Source of the DNA: Neorhizobium huautlense
GTDB taxonomy: Bacteria > Pseudomonadota > Alphaproteobacteria > Rhizobiales > Rhizobiaceae
Length of the DNA stretch: 64,000 bases
Assembly (NCBI RefSeq): GCF_030811685.1
Contig: NZ_JAUSRF010000013.1
Coordinates: 62,001 to 126,000 of the forward strand
Direction of reading: 5' to 3'
Positions within the stretch are counted from its first letter, which is position 1. Each line of letters opens with the position of its first letter. The notes under the pieces are model-generated. The model was not told where the DNA came from and did not search any database. It saw nothing but the letters and a program-made list of their open reading frames with translations. The translations under genes and the position numbers were made by a program. Of the stretch, positions 9,307 through 17,787 are shown piece by piece.

Positions 9307-9891
9307 ATGGCATCGCGCGCATACAGCATACCCAATCTTCTGACCTATGCGCGCATCATCGCCGTGCCGTTGATCGTTCTCTGTTTCTTCGTCGAAGGAA
9401 AGCTGGAAAGCTCGGATTTCGCGCGCTGGGCAGGCTTCTGGATCTTCGTCGTCGCCTCGATCACCGACTATCTCGACGGTTATCTCGCCCGCATCTGGAA
9501 CCAGACCTCGAATATCGGCCGCATGCTCGACCCGATTGCCGACAAACTGCTGGTCGCCGCCGTGCTTCTGCTGCTGGCCGCCGATCAGACGATTGCCGGC
9601 TGGTCGCTCTGGGCGGCGATCACCATCCTGTGCCGCGAAATCCTTGTCTCGGGCCTGCGTGAATATCTGGCAGCACTGAAAGTGGCCGTGCCGGTCACCA
9701 AGATCGCCAAGTGGAAGACGACGATCCAGATGCTTTCTATCGCCTTCCTGCTGGCCGGTCCGGCCGGTGAAGCCTATCTGCCGTTCACCACCGAAATCGG
9801 CCTTGCGCTTCTGTGGATCGCGGCGATCCTGACCTTCTACACCGGTTACGATTATTTCCGTGCCGGGCTCAAACATATCGTGGAAGAGTGA
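9307..9891 (+). CDS. pgsA: CDP-diacylglycerol-glycerol-3-phosphate 3-phosphatidyltransferase
   Basis: 194 residues with about five membrane segments. The full CDP-alcohol phosphotransferase signature is present: Asp54, Asp57, Gly58, Ala61, Arg62, Gly71, Asp75 and Asp79 (DYLDGYLAR, GRMLDPIADK). It makes phosphatidylglycerophosphate, the precursor of PG and cardiolipin, in the inner membrane. A TTGACG at 9251-9256 with a weak -10 lies upstream, so it may have its own promoter after uvrC. The stop overlaps the moaD start (TGATG). Confidence 0.95.
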   Translation: MASRAYSIPNLLTYARIIAVPLIVLCFFVEGKLESSDFARWAGFWIFVVASITDYLDGYLARIWNQTSNIGRMLDPIADKLLVAAVLLLLAADQTIAGWSLWAAITILCREILVSGLREYLAALKVAVPVTKIAKWKTTIQMLSIAFLLAGPAGEAYLPFTTEIGLALLWIAAILTFYTGYDYFRAGLKHIVEE

Positions 9892-10145
9892 TGGTCAAGC
9901 TCGTTTATTTCGCCTGGGTGCGCGAACGCATCGACAAGCCGGAAGAGGAACTGGATGTGCCGGCGCATGTGGTGACGGCCGGTGATCTTCTGGCCTACCT
10001 GAAGACGCTTGGCGACGGTTATGCGGCCGCGCTGGAATATCCCGACGTCATCCGCGTTGCCATCAATCAGGAACATGTCGAGCATGACGAGCCGATTGCC
10101 GGCGCGCGCGAAATCGGCATCTTTCCGCCGATGACGGGTGGGTGA
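9891..10145 (+). CDS. moaD: Molybdopterin synthase small subunit MoaD
   Basis: 84 residues, ubiquitin-like. It begins VKLVYFAWVRERI and ends in the essential double glycine (PPMTGG), which is thiocarboxylated and donates sulfur to precursor Z. The ATG at 9891 overlaps the pgsA stop; longer frames would read into pgsA. moaE lies downstream, separated by a palindromic repeat. MoaD and MoaE together make molybdopterin, the cofactor needed by the oxidoreductase at the left edge. Confidence 0.95.
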   Translation: MVKLVYFAWVRERIDKPEEELDVPAHVVTAGDLLAYLKTLGDGYAAALEYPDVIRVAINQEHVEHDEPIAGAREIGIFPPMTGG

Positions 10146-10152
10146 GGCGCGG

Positions 10153-10224
10153 TCCGGCAAAGCCGGAGAAATCGATCCAGTGAATCGATTTCAGCGCCGA
10201 ACGCCCTGAGCCAAAGCGAAGGGC
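10153..10224. repeat. Cluster of three palindromes between moaD and moaE (RIME/REP-like)
   Basis: Three hairpins lie back to back: TCCGGC-AAA-GCCGGA (10153-10167), a 9-bp perfect stem GAAATCGAT/ATCGATTTC (10168-10176 with 10184-10192), and GCCCT/AGGGC (10203-10207 with 10220-10224). The arrangement resembles the mosaic palindromic intergenic elements of Rhizobiaceae. It would be transcribed within the moaD-moaE message. Confidence 0.6.
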
Positions 10225-10286
10225 CGGGATACGGTGCGGCATATTCTGCCATGAGCACACCCGACCCAATTCCACGGGAGATGACG

Positions 10287-10751
10287 ATGACACCCCCTAC
10301 CCCCAACATTCGCGTCCAATCCGACGACTTCGACCTGCAAACCGAAATCGATGCGCTGACAGCAGGCCGCACCGATATCGGTGCCGTTGTTTCCTTCGTC
10401 GGACTCTGCCGTGGCGAGCAGAACACGCTGTCGGCGCTGGAACTTGAACATTATCCGGGCATGGCGGAAGCCGAGATGCGCCGCATCGCCGAGCTTGCCA
10501 TCAAACGTTTCGACCTCATGGGCCTGACCGCCGTTCATCGTTACGGCAAGATCGCGCCCGGTGAAAACATCGTGCTGGTGATCGCCGCCTCGCCGCATCG
10601 GCAAGCGGCGTTCGACGGCGCCAACTTCGTCATGGACTTTTTGAAGACATCGGCGCCCTTCTGGAAAAAAGAACACGGCAAGGACGGCAAGGCGCGGGAC
10701 TGGGTGGCGGCAAAAGATGCCGATGACAGCGCGCGGGACAAGTGGGAGTAG
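10287..10751 (+). CDS. moaE: Molybdopterin synthase catalytic subunit MoaE
   Basis: 154 residues from the ATG at 10287, which is 7 bases after GGGAG; ATGs at 10281 and 10251 are in frame but less well placed. Family motifs are GAVVSFVGLCRGE, LELEHYPGMAE, HRYGKIAPGENIVLV and FWKKE near the C-terminus with the catalytic Lys. It transfers MoaD-borne sulfur to precursor Z. It follows moaD after the palindromic spacer and ends just before a strong terminator. Confidence 0.94.
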   Translation: MTPPTPNIRVQSDDFDLQTEIDALTAGRTDIGAVVSFVGLCRGEQNTLSALELEHYPGMAEAEMRRIAELAIKRFDLMGLTAVHRYGKIAPGENIVLVIAASPHRQAAFDGANFVMDFLKTSAPFWKKEHGKDGKARDWVAAKDADDSARDKWE

Positions 10752-10756
10752 GATGC

Positions 10757-10790
10757 AAAAAAGCCCGGCTTCAACCGGGCTTTTTCGTTT
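10757..10790. terminator. Bidirectional terminator, moaE / ndk
   Basis: A stem of about 11 bp (AAAAAGCCCGG with CCGGGCTTTTT) around CTTCAA, with A-run and T-run at the ends, between convergent genes. Confidence 0.92.
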
Positions 10791-10812
10791 CGTTCAAAAC
10801 CAGATCGGGCAA

Positions 10813-11235
10813 TCAGCCGACGATTTCGGTTTCTGCGAACCAGTAGGCGATTTCCTGGGCTGCGGTTTCCGGAGCGTCCGAACCGTGAACCGAGTTTTCG
10901 CCGATCGACAGGGCGAACTGCTTGCGGATCGTGCCTTCGTCGGCGTTTGCCGGGTTGGTCGCACCCATGATTTCGCGGTTCTTCAGGATGGCGCCTTCGC
11001 CTTCCAGAACCTGAACGATGGTCGGGCCAGAGGTCATGCCTTCAACCAGTTCGCCAAAGAACGGGCGTTCCTTGTGAACGGCGTAAAAGCCTTCGGCTTC
11101 GCGGGTCGACATCCATACGCGCTTGGAGGCGATGATGCGCAGGCCGTTGTCTTCGAATACCTTGGTGATGGCGCCGGTCAGGTTGCGCTTCGTTGCGTCC
11201 GGCTTGATCATCGAGAAGGTGCGTTCAATCGCCAT
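10813..11235 (-). CDS. ndk: Nucleoside-diphosphate kinase
   Basis: 140 residues, the normal length. It starts [18 protein letters not shown] and carries the phosphorylated His117 in the active-site motif ENSVHGSD. It equilibrates NTP and NDP pools. The ATG at 11235 has the site AAGGATAG; an in-frame extension to 11313 is not family-like. Confidence 0.97.
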   Translation of the reverse strand: MAIERTFSMIKPDATKRNLTGAITKVFEDNGLRIIASKRVWMSTREAEGFYAVHKERPFFGELVEGMTSGPTIVQVLEGEGAILKNREIMGATNPANADEGTIRKQFALSIGENSVHGSDAPETAAQEIAYWFAETEIVG

Positions 11236-11336
11236 GTCTCTATCCTTTGTTTTGCGGAAAAGTGGGCGGTGTTTACCCGCCCCAAGCGCCGGAAACAAGG
11301 GGGTTCGCGCCATTCATCATCAAAGCCGAGCCAAAT

Positions 11337-12026
11337 TCACGCAGCTGTCACACGCCGACCGAGCCCTTGATGAAGGTCAAGGCAGCGTTCGAACCAGTCC
11401 GAAACCGCATCACCGGGCTTAAAAACATCGGCGCCGGCGGTGATGCGCATCCATTGCAGCGCGCCGAACAGGATGTAATCGGCAAACAACGGCGCCTCGC
11501 CGCCGAGATAGGGCTGATACCTCAGCATCTGCCGCAGCGGCTCGAGCTTTGGCGCAAAGGCGGCGATGGCGGCTTCGCGGCCGGTGCGCATTTCCTCCAG
11601 CGTCCGGCCGAGCAATGCTTCACGACTGCGGCGGAAATAACGCTGGTCTTCGTCAGCCAACATGTCGTGGATATCGGAGATGGCAATCGCCGTGACGGCC
11701 GGGTGGATGGTCGATTGCGAAAAACGCTCGACGAAGCGTGACAGCGCCTTGCCGCCTTCTCCGCCAAACAGCGTCGGACCATCCGGATAGGCCTGTTCCA
11801 GATAAAGCGCGATCTCGAAACTGTCGGCCACCAGAACCTCACCATCGCGCAGGATCGGCACGGTTTTCGAAAAGCCGTTTTCCAATGCCGGGATCGCCGT
11901 GAAGGCCGTCGGCCGTTCGACAAAATCCAGCCGCTTGTGGGCAAGCGCCATCACCACTTTCCAGACATGCGGTGAAAACGGTCTTTCGTGGTCGCGGCCG
12001 CTCAGTGTGTAAAGGATGCGGGTCAT
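11337..12026 (-). CDS. Glutathione S-transferase family protein (LigE/beta-etherase-like)
   Basis: 229 residues. The N-terminal thioredoxin-like domain (RILYTLSGRDHERPFSPHVW) has the cis-Pro motif KTVPIL and the glutathione-binding stretch ADSFEIALYLEQAYPD. The long helical C-terminal domain ends near DWFERCLDLH. The SPHVWK helix and the DSFEIA motif resemble beta-etherase/LigE-like GSTs rather than the GST at 3.6 kb. The substrate is unknown. The ribosome site is AGGGAAC. It stands alone, divergent from the GGDEF gene. Confidence 0.85.
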   Translation of the reverse strand: MTRILYTLSGRDHERPFSPHVWKVVMALAHKRLDFVERPTAFTAIPALENGFSKTVPILRDGEVLVADSFEIALYLEQAYPDGPTLFGGEGGKALSRFVERFSQSTIHPAVTAIAISDIHDMLADEDQRYFRRSREALLGRTLEEMRTGREAAIAAFAPKLEPLRQMLRYQPYLGGEAPLFADYILFGALQWMRITAGADVFKPGDAVSDWFERCLDLHQGLGRRVTAA

Positions 12027-12256
12027 GCCTGTTCCCTTTCGTGATCTATCGCAAAGGGAGCGCAGGACGCGGTAAAAATCCAGTCAGGATTTTTCATGGC
12101 ATCCATTCCTCCGAACTTTGCGGGAATTTTCCGATCGGCAGTCCACCGACTGTTAACCCTCAATCGAATTCATCATCATGTTTTTCAGCAGATGTTAAAA
12201 CTCGTGCATTTTAATGGGCTTCACACGCAAAAGGACACAAGAACCGAGAGACTGGC

Positions 12257-13312
12257 ATGTCGGCAGAGGCAGCAAAGACGGCACCGAAAAACAGGATATT
12301 GCTTGCGGTGAGCCAGCAGATGGCACGGCTGGAGATCACCGGCCTGCCCCGGAATTATGAACTTTTTCACGAAGCGATCACCGGCGGCGATGCTGCGCTG
12401 ACGCGCGACGTGATGGGCCTCAATCCCGGCCCGACGCAGATTCAGCTCGACGAGATCGGCCTTCGCCACCGCCTGCCCTCTTTCATGGGCCTTTCCGCCA
12501 ATGTGACCCGCAAACAGGACATCGAGCTGATCGCCGGCCTGTCCGAAAAGGTTGCGCGCGGCGTTTCGCAAAAGCAGACCTTTGCCCGCGCGCTGGAATC
12601 CGTGGCCCGCAGCCTGCGCAGCGATAGCAGTGGCAAGATTTCCGATGTGCTTTCCGAGATCGAATATCTGACGAGTTCGATCAGCGAGGCGATGACCGCC
12701 GAAACCGAATTGACGACGGCACTGAAGAGCAGCGCCGAAAAGCTGGCGGCCAGCGAGAAGGCAACGTCTTCGGCCCGCGAAGCCTCGCTGCGCGACCGGC
12801 TGACATCGTTGCCGAACCACATCGCGCTTTCGGAACGTCTGGAAGGGCTTTATTCGGCAACGGCCGAAGGACGCCGTACGGCTCTCTTCCTCGTATCGCT
12901 CAACCGTCTGTTCGATATCACCCAGGTACCGAACGACACGGTCGGCAACCGTGTGCTGAAAAAATCCGCCTCGATCTTCCGCAACACCATCAAGAAGAAC
13001 GATTTTGTTGCCCGCATCGGCCCGCGCGAATTCGCCTTCCTGTTCGATAATGTCGGCCAGGAAAGCGTCGGCGCCATTGCCGACCGGCTGAACAATTCGA
13101 TCATCAATGGGCTGCAGCTTATTTCCGACGACAACAAGCCGGCGGTCATGCCGATGGAATTGTCGATCGGTGTCGCGCTGACCGATGACGCATATTCGCC
13201 GCAGGAATTGCGCAGCCGCGCCGCCGTGGCGCTGGACAGCGCGCTTGCCAATCCGCGTCAGCCGGTGGTGATCGGTGGCGGCAAGGCTGTGGCACGCACG
13301 GCACGCGGCTGA
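12257..13312 (+). CDS. GGDEF-fold protein with a lost catalytic motif
   Basis: 351 residues. An N-terminal helical region (about 1-165) leads through a coiled-coil-like linker into a GGDEF-type domain. The domain is recognised by DRLTSLPNHIALSERL (the DxLTxLxN entry motif) near residue 180 and by the overall strand pattern. The metal-binding DxDxFK is SLNRLF, GDxVL is GNRVL, and the GGDEF signature itself is GPREF. All catalytic positions are altered, so diguanylate cyclase activity is unlikely; it may be a c-di-GMP or GTP sensor or a scaffold. No EAL domain or membrane segment is seen. Confidence 0.82.
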   Translation: MSAEAAKTAPKNRILLAVSQQMARLEITGLPRNYELFHEAITGGDAALTRDVMGLNPGPTQIQLDEIGLRHRLPSFMGLSANVTRKQDIELIAGLSEKVARGVSQKQTFARALESVARSLRSDSSGKISDVLSEIEYLTSSISEAMTAETELTTALKSSAEKLAASEKATSSAREASLRDRLTSLPNHIALSERLEGLYSATAEGRRTALFLVSLNRLFDITQVPNDTVGNRVLKKSASIFRNTIKKNDFVARIGPREFAFLFDNVGQESVGAIADRLNNSIINGLQLISDDNKPAVMPMELSIGVALTDDAYSPQELRSRAAVALDSALANPRQPVVIGGGKAVARTARG

Positions 13313-13343
13313 AATCACTTTGAGATGACGTCTTGTCAGGGCC

Positions 13344-13365
13344 GGCGGTTTCAGCCAAAACCGCC
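13344..13365 (+). promoter_or_regulatory. Hairpin over the ribosome-binding region of the ABC-F gene
   Basis: A perfect 8-bp stem (GGCGGTTT with AAACCGCC) around CAGCCA ends 3 bases before the ATG at 13369. It occupies exactly the space where a Shine-Dalgarno sequence would be, and no such sequence is visible. Confidence 0.5.
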
Positions 13366-13368
13366 GCC

Positions 13369-15255
13369 ATGATCACGATATCAGACCTTTCCGCCCGCAT
13401 TGCCGGCCGCCTCCTCCTCGACCATGCCAGCGTGACGCTTCCGGCGGGCACGAAGGCAGGCCTTGTCGGCCGCAATGGCGCCGGCAAATCGACGCTGTTC
13501 AAGATCATCACCGGCGACATGGCGTCCGAAAGCGGCTCGGTCTCGATCCCGAAAAATGCCCGCATCGGTCAGGTGGCGCAGGAAGCACCGGGCACGGAAG
13601 ATTCGCTCATCACCATCGTCATGGCCGCCGACAAGGAGCGCACTGCGCTTCTCGACGAAGCCGAAACGGCGACCGATCCGAACCGCATTGCCGAAATCCA
13701 GATGCGGCTTGTCGATATCGACGCGCATTCGGCGGAAGCGCGTGCCGCCAGCATTTTGGCCGGTCTCGGTTTTAATGCCGAAGCGCAGCTGCGACCTGCC
13801 TCTTCCTTTTCCGGTGGCTGGCGCATGCGCGTGGCGCTGGCGGCGGTTCTTTTTGCCCAGCCGGACCTCTTGCTGCTCGACGAGCCGACCAACTATCTCG
13901 ATCTCGAAGGCACGATGTGGCTGGAGGATTATGTGCGGCGTTATCCGCACACGGTCATCGTCATTTCCCACGATCGCGACATGCTCAACAATGCCGTCAA
14001 TTCGATCGTGCATCTCGACCAGCAGAAGCTCACCTTCTATCGCGGCGGTTACGACCAGTTCGAGCGCCAGAAGGCCGAAAACGACGAATTGCAGATGAAG
14101 GCGAAGGCGAAAAGCGACGCCGCCAGAAAGCATATCCAGAGTTATATCGACCGTTTTCGCTACAAGGCTTCCAAGGCCAAGCAGGCGCAGAGCCGCATCA
14201 AGGCGTTGGAGCGTATGGGCACGGTGTCCGCCGTGGTCGAGGATCATGTGCAGCCAATCACATTTCCGGAGCCGGAAAAGCAGCCGGCCTCGCCTATCGT
14301 GGCGATTTCAAAGGGCGGCGTTGGTTACGAACCCGGCAAGCCGATCCTGAAAAACATCAGCCTGCGCATCGATGCAGACGACCGTATCGCCCTGCTCGGC
14401 TCCAACGGCAACGGTAAATCCACCTTCGCAAAACTGATCTCTGGTCGCCTGAAAATCGATGGCGGCGAGATGAAGCTGGCACCTTCGCTTTCCATCGGCT
14501 TTTTCGCGCAGCACCAGCTCGACGACCTGATCCCCAACGAATCCCCTGTCGATCACGTGCGCCGGCTGATGCCGGATGCGCCGGAAGCAAAAGTGCGTGC
14601 ACGCGTGGCGCAGATGGGCCTAGCCACCGAAAAGATGGCGACAGCCGCAAAAGATCTGTCGGGTGGTGAAAAAGCCCGCCTGCTGATGGGCCTTGCCGCC
14701 TTTCATGCGCCGAACCTGCTGATATTGGACGAGCCGACCAACCATCTGGATATCGACAGCCGCCACGCACTGATCGAGGCACTGAACGATTACGATGGCG
14801 CCGTCATCCTGATCTCTCACGATCGCCACCTGATCGAGGCGACGGTGGATCGGCTCTGGCTGGTCAACGAAGGCACGGTGAAGCCGTTCGAGGGCGATCT
14901 TGAGGAATACCGCGACCTGATCGTCGCCTCGAGCCGCAAGAAGGATGACAAGCCGCAGGCGGCCGCCGACGAGCAGGTCAACAAGGCCGATCAACGCAAG
15001 GCGAATGCCGAAAAGCGCGCATCATTCGCGCCACTCAAGAAAAAAATCAATGAAATCGAAGCGTTGACGGGCAAGCTTGAGAAGCTGATTGCGGGTCTTG
15101 ATAAAGAACTTGCGGACCCGGCGCTTTACGAAAAGGCGCCCGCCAAGGCCGCGGCAAAGGCCAAGGAACGTGGAGAGGCGGCAGCCAAGCTGTCCGCCGC
15201 CGAAGAAGAGTGGCTGATGCTTTCCTCCGAATATGAAGAGGCGATGGCGGGCTGA
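13369..15255 (+). CDS. ABC-F family ATPase (Uup/EttA type)
   Basis: 628 residues with two ABC domains and no membrane segments. Walker A motifs are GRNGAGKST and GSNGNGKST, signature motifs FSGGWRMR and LSGGEKAR, and Walker B motifs LLLLDEPTNYLD and LLILDEPTNHLD. The inter-domain linker (about 220-300) is rich in Lys and Gln, and a coiled-coil tail (about 530-628) follows. Family members act on the ribosome as translation factors or in antibiotic protection, or in Uup-like DNA processes. The ATG at 13369 is taken because the ABC domain begins there (MITISDLSARIAG); an upstream TTG at 13333 is possible. Confidence 0.93.
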   Translation: MITISDLSARIAGRLLLDHASVTLPAGTKAGLVGRNGAGKSTLFKIITGDMASESGSVSIPKNARIGQVAQEAPGTEDSLITIVMAADKERTALLDEAETATDPNRIAEIQMRLVDIDAHSAEARAASILAGLGFNAEAQLRPASSFSGGWRMRVALAAVLFAQPDLLLLDEPTNYLDLEGTMWLEDYVRRYPHTVIVISHDRDMLNNAVNSIVHLDQQKLTFYRGGYDQFERQKAENDELQMKAKAKSDAARKHIQSYIDRFRYKASKAKQAQSRIKALERMGTVSAVVEDHVQPITFPEPEKQPASPIVAISKGGVGYEPGKPILKNISLRIDADDRIALLGSNGNGKSTFAKLISGRLKIDGGEMKLAPSLSIGFFAQHQLDDLIPNESPVDHVRRLMPDAPEAKVRARVAQMGLATEKMATAAKDLSGGEKARLLMGLAAFHAPNLLILDEPTNHLDIDSRHALIEALNDYDGAVILISHDRHLIEATVDRLWLVNEGTVKPFEGDLEEYRDLIVASSRKKDDKPQAAADEQVNKADQRKANAEKRASFAPLKKKINEIEALTGKLEKLIAGLDKELADPALYEKAPAKAAAKAKERGEAAAKLSAAEEEWLMLSSEYEEAMAG

Positions 15256-15399
15256 TCCGCCCGTTCGAAATGCCATATTCGCGGCGCCAGAAATGAGCCG
15301 CAGCAGATGCCCGGGACGAGCCCGAGCATGACGATGGTGAGGGTTGCCCCACCTCCCCCACATGCCTAGGTAAGGGTCTCACACCAGAGGAGACCTTTC

Positions 15400-17442
15400 A
15401 TGGATCTGTATCTCGAAAACGACAACGACCCGAAGACGCTCGCCTTCGTTGCCGACCGCAACGAACAATTCGACGGAAAATTCAGGACGCCCGAATTCGA
15501 GAAGGATCGTGATGCGCTCAAAGCGATGATCGAGCGCGAGGACAGACTGATCGTGCCGACACGACGCGGCAAGTGGCTGTTCGATTTCCATCGCTCCAAG
15601 GACAATCCACTCGGCCTTTGGCGGCGCTTGGCCGTGGGTCAGGAACCGAAGCCGGAAGCAGCCTGGGAAACCGTGCTCGATTTCGATGCCTGCTGCGCCA
15701 GGGAAGGCAAACGCTGGATCTATTCCGGCGCTGTCACCTCGCCTTATGACCCGGCCCGTGTTCTGCTGATCCTGTCCGATGGCGGTTCGGATCAGGTGCG
15801 GCTTGTGGAATTCGATACGGAAGCCAAAACCTTCGTCGAGGGTGGTTTCGACACACCGGCGACGCGCGCCCATGCCAGCTGGATTTCCCCTGATGAGATC
15901 GCCTATTTCGGTTCCATCAACGAAAATTCCGCCACCCGTTCCGGCTGGCCGAGGGTTGCTCGCAGCCTGAAGCGCGGTGTCGCTCCGAAGGATGCGCCGG
16001 TTCTTTTCGAAGCCAGCAAGGATGATATTACCGGCATGGTCGGTTTCATCGATCCGGCCTTCTGGGGCGGCAAGCCGGATGAGCGTGCCATCGAAATCTA
16101 TTCGCGTATTCTCGACATCGGCAAGATCGGCATGGAAGTACGCGATGCAGACGGCAATCTGCGCCGTCTCGACCTGCCGACCGAGATCGATGCCGATCTC
16201 AACCATACCCACGCCATCTGGCGGGCAAAAACCGACGAGCGTTATCCGACCGGCAGCCTGATCCTGCAGGAATTTTCGCCTTTCGGGCCTGAACCGCTCG
16301 GAAAGGCGCGCGTGCTGTTTTCGCCGAAGGACGGGCAGTCGGTCTCGCAGTTTTCCGTGCTGAAGAGCTGGGCCGTGTTCGTGGTCAGCGACCGTATGCT
16401 GCCGAAACTCTATCTCCTCGACCTCACCAAGGCGGATGCCGAACCGAAGGAACTGCCGCTGCCGGAAGGTTTGCAGAGCATCGGTTACCGCCTGCTGGAT
16501 GCCGACCTGACGCTGGGCGAGGAAATCCTCACCGTCATCGGCCAGGGCTTTCTCCTGCCTTCCACCGCCTATCGTCTGGATCTGACCGATCATGCGGCCG
16601 AGCCGCAATTGGTGCCGATCGGCTCTTCCCCGGCCTTTTTCGATGCAGACGGCATGCAGTCCGAACTGCTGGAAGCGATTTCCGAGGACGGCACGAAAGT
16701 ACCTTACCACATCGTGCTTCCGAAAAACTGGACGAAGGGTGAGTTGCCCGTGCTGATGTATGCCTATGGCGGCTTCGAAGTGTCGCTGTCGCCGGTCTAT
16801 TCCGGCGCTTACGGGCTTTGGCTTTCAGAGGGTGGCGGCTTCGTGCAGGCCTATATCCGCGGCGGCGGCGAACTGGGGCCGGACTGGCACAAGGTGGCCA
16901 AGGGCAAGGGTCGCCACAAGGCGTTCGAGGATTTTGTCGCCGTGGCGCGTGATCTGGTGAAGCGCGGTTATTCAAAACCGTCACGCATCGCCTGCAATGG
17001 CGGCAGCAATGGCGGGCTTTTGACCTCGGTCATGCTGACGCGTTACCCGGAAGATTTCGGTGCGGTCTGGACTTCGGTGCCGGTGATCGACATGTCGCGT
17101 TTCCACCTCTTCCCCTCAGGCAAAGCGTGGATGGACGAATACGGCAATCCGGATGTGCCCGAAGAGCTGGAGGCGATGCTGACCTATTCGCCGCTGCATC
17201 AGGTCAAACCTGCCGGCGAGATCAGCTATCCGCCGGTCTATATCGAAAGCTCGAGCAATGACGACCGCGTGCATCCTTCGCATGCCCGCCGTTTCGCCAA
17301 TCGTCTGATCGAGGCGGGGCATCACCCGTTCTTCCGCGAATTCGGTTCAGGCGGCCATGGTGGTGCCGGCGACAGCACCGAAATGGCAACGAGACAGGCG
17401 CTCGGCCAAAGCTTTTTGCGCGAGACGATCAAGAAGGGCTGA
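15400..17442 (+). CDS. Prolyl oligopeptidase family serine peptidase (S9A)
   Basis: 680 residues, slightly shorter than usual at the N-terminus. An N-terminal beta-propeller region (about 60-400) precedes the alpha/beta-hydrolase domain. The catalytic triad is visible: Ser536 in GGSNGGLLTS, Asp621/622 in SSNDDRVHPSH, and His653 in GSGGHGGAG. No signal peptide is seen, so it is cytosolic. It cleaves short peptides, usually after proline. GGAG precedes the ATG. The 144-bp gap before it holds only GC-rich filler with a small CCCGGG palindrome. Confidence 0.92.
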   Translation: MDLYLENDNDPKTLAFVADRNEQFDGKFRTPEFEKDRDALKAMIEREDRLIVPTRRGKWLFDFHRSKDNPLGLWRRLAVGQEPKPEAAWETVLDFDACCAREGKRWIYSGAVTSPYDPARVLLILSDGGSDQVRLVEFDTEAKTFVEGGFDTPATRAHASWISPDEIAYFGSINENSATRSGWPRVARSLKRGVAPKDAPVLFEASKDDITGMVGFIDPAFWGGKPDERAIEIYSRILDIGKIGMEVRDADGNLRRLDLPTEIDADLNHTHAIWRAKTDERYPTGSLILQEFSPFGPEPLGKARVLFSPKDGQSVSQFSVLKSWAVFVVSDRMLPKLYLLDLTKADAEPKELPLPEGLQSIGYRLLDADLTLGEEILTVIGQGFLLPSTAYRLDLTDHAAEPQLVPIGSSPAFFDADGMQSELLEAISEDGTKVPYHIVLPKNWTKGELPVLMYAYGGFEVSLSPVYSGAYGLWLSEGGGFVQAYIRGGGELGPDWHKVAKGKGRHKAFEDFVAVARDLVKRGYSKPSRIACNGGSNGGLLTSVMLTRYPEDFGAVWTSVPVIDMSRFHLFPSGKAWMDEYGNPDVPEELEAMLTYSPLHQVKPAGEISYPPVYIESSSNDDRVHPSHARRFANRLIEAGHHPFFREFGSGGHGGAGDSTEMATRQALGQSFLRETIKKG

Positions 17443-17458
17443 GAATCCTACCCTGCAG

Positions 17459-17507
17459 TTGTTCGCCTCGTGGAGATACACTATCTTGAACGTGTCTCTT
17501 CACGAGG
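17459..17507 (+). promoter_or_regulatory. vapBC promoter with flanking operator palindrome
   Basis: -35 TTGTTC (17459-17464), a 17-bp spacer and -10 TATCTT (17482-17487). Two 16-bp inverted arms (17466-17481 and 17492-17507, 14 of 16 positions complementary) flank the -10 with a 10-bp centre. This is the expected layout for VapB/VapBC autorepression. Confidence 0.75.
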
Positions 17508-17514
17508 TGCTGAC

Positions 17515-17787
17515 ATGGCCCTTCATATCACCGACCCCGAACTCGATGCGCTGGCCAAGCAGGCGCAGAAAATCCTGAAGGCTGAAACCAAGACGGACGC
17601 AGTGCGCCAGGCGCTGGAGCGTGTGGTCGGGGATGAGGCGGAAACCGTTCCGACATCGGAAAACCCGCGCCAAGAAAAAACGCTGGAAGAGCGGATGAAG
17701 GCTCTGCAAGATCGTGTCAAGGCAATGGGCACACCCAATCCGGACTTCGATGACAAGGCATTTCTCGACGAGATGTGGGAGATCTGA
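17515..17787 (+). CDS. vapB: Type II antitoxin, VapB family (Rv0623-like)
   Basis: 90 residues from the ATG at 17515 (MALHITDPELDALAKQAQ). The N-terminus matches the Rv0623/PSK-type VapB fold, with ETKTDAVRQALERV as the ribbon-helix-helix DNA-binding segment. A charged C-terminal tail ending FDDKAFLDEMWEI is the likely toxin-binding part. An upstream in-frame ATG at 17470 lies inside the operator, so it is not used here. Its stop overlaps the toxin start (TGATG), giving coupled translation. Confidence 0.88.
   Translation: MALHITDPELDALAKQAQKILKAETKTDAVRQALERVVGDEAETVPTSENPRQEKTLEERMKALQDRVKAMGTPNPDFDDKAFLDEMWEI

Noticed and set aside
15379-16710. A 443-codon minus-strand frame
   Set aside because: It mirrors the prolyl oligopeptidase gene and has no start site or domain.
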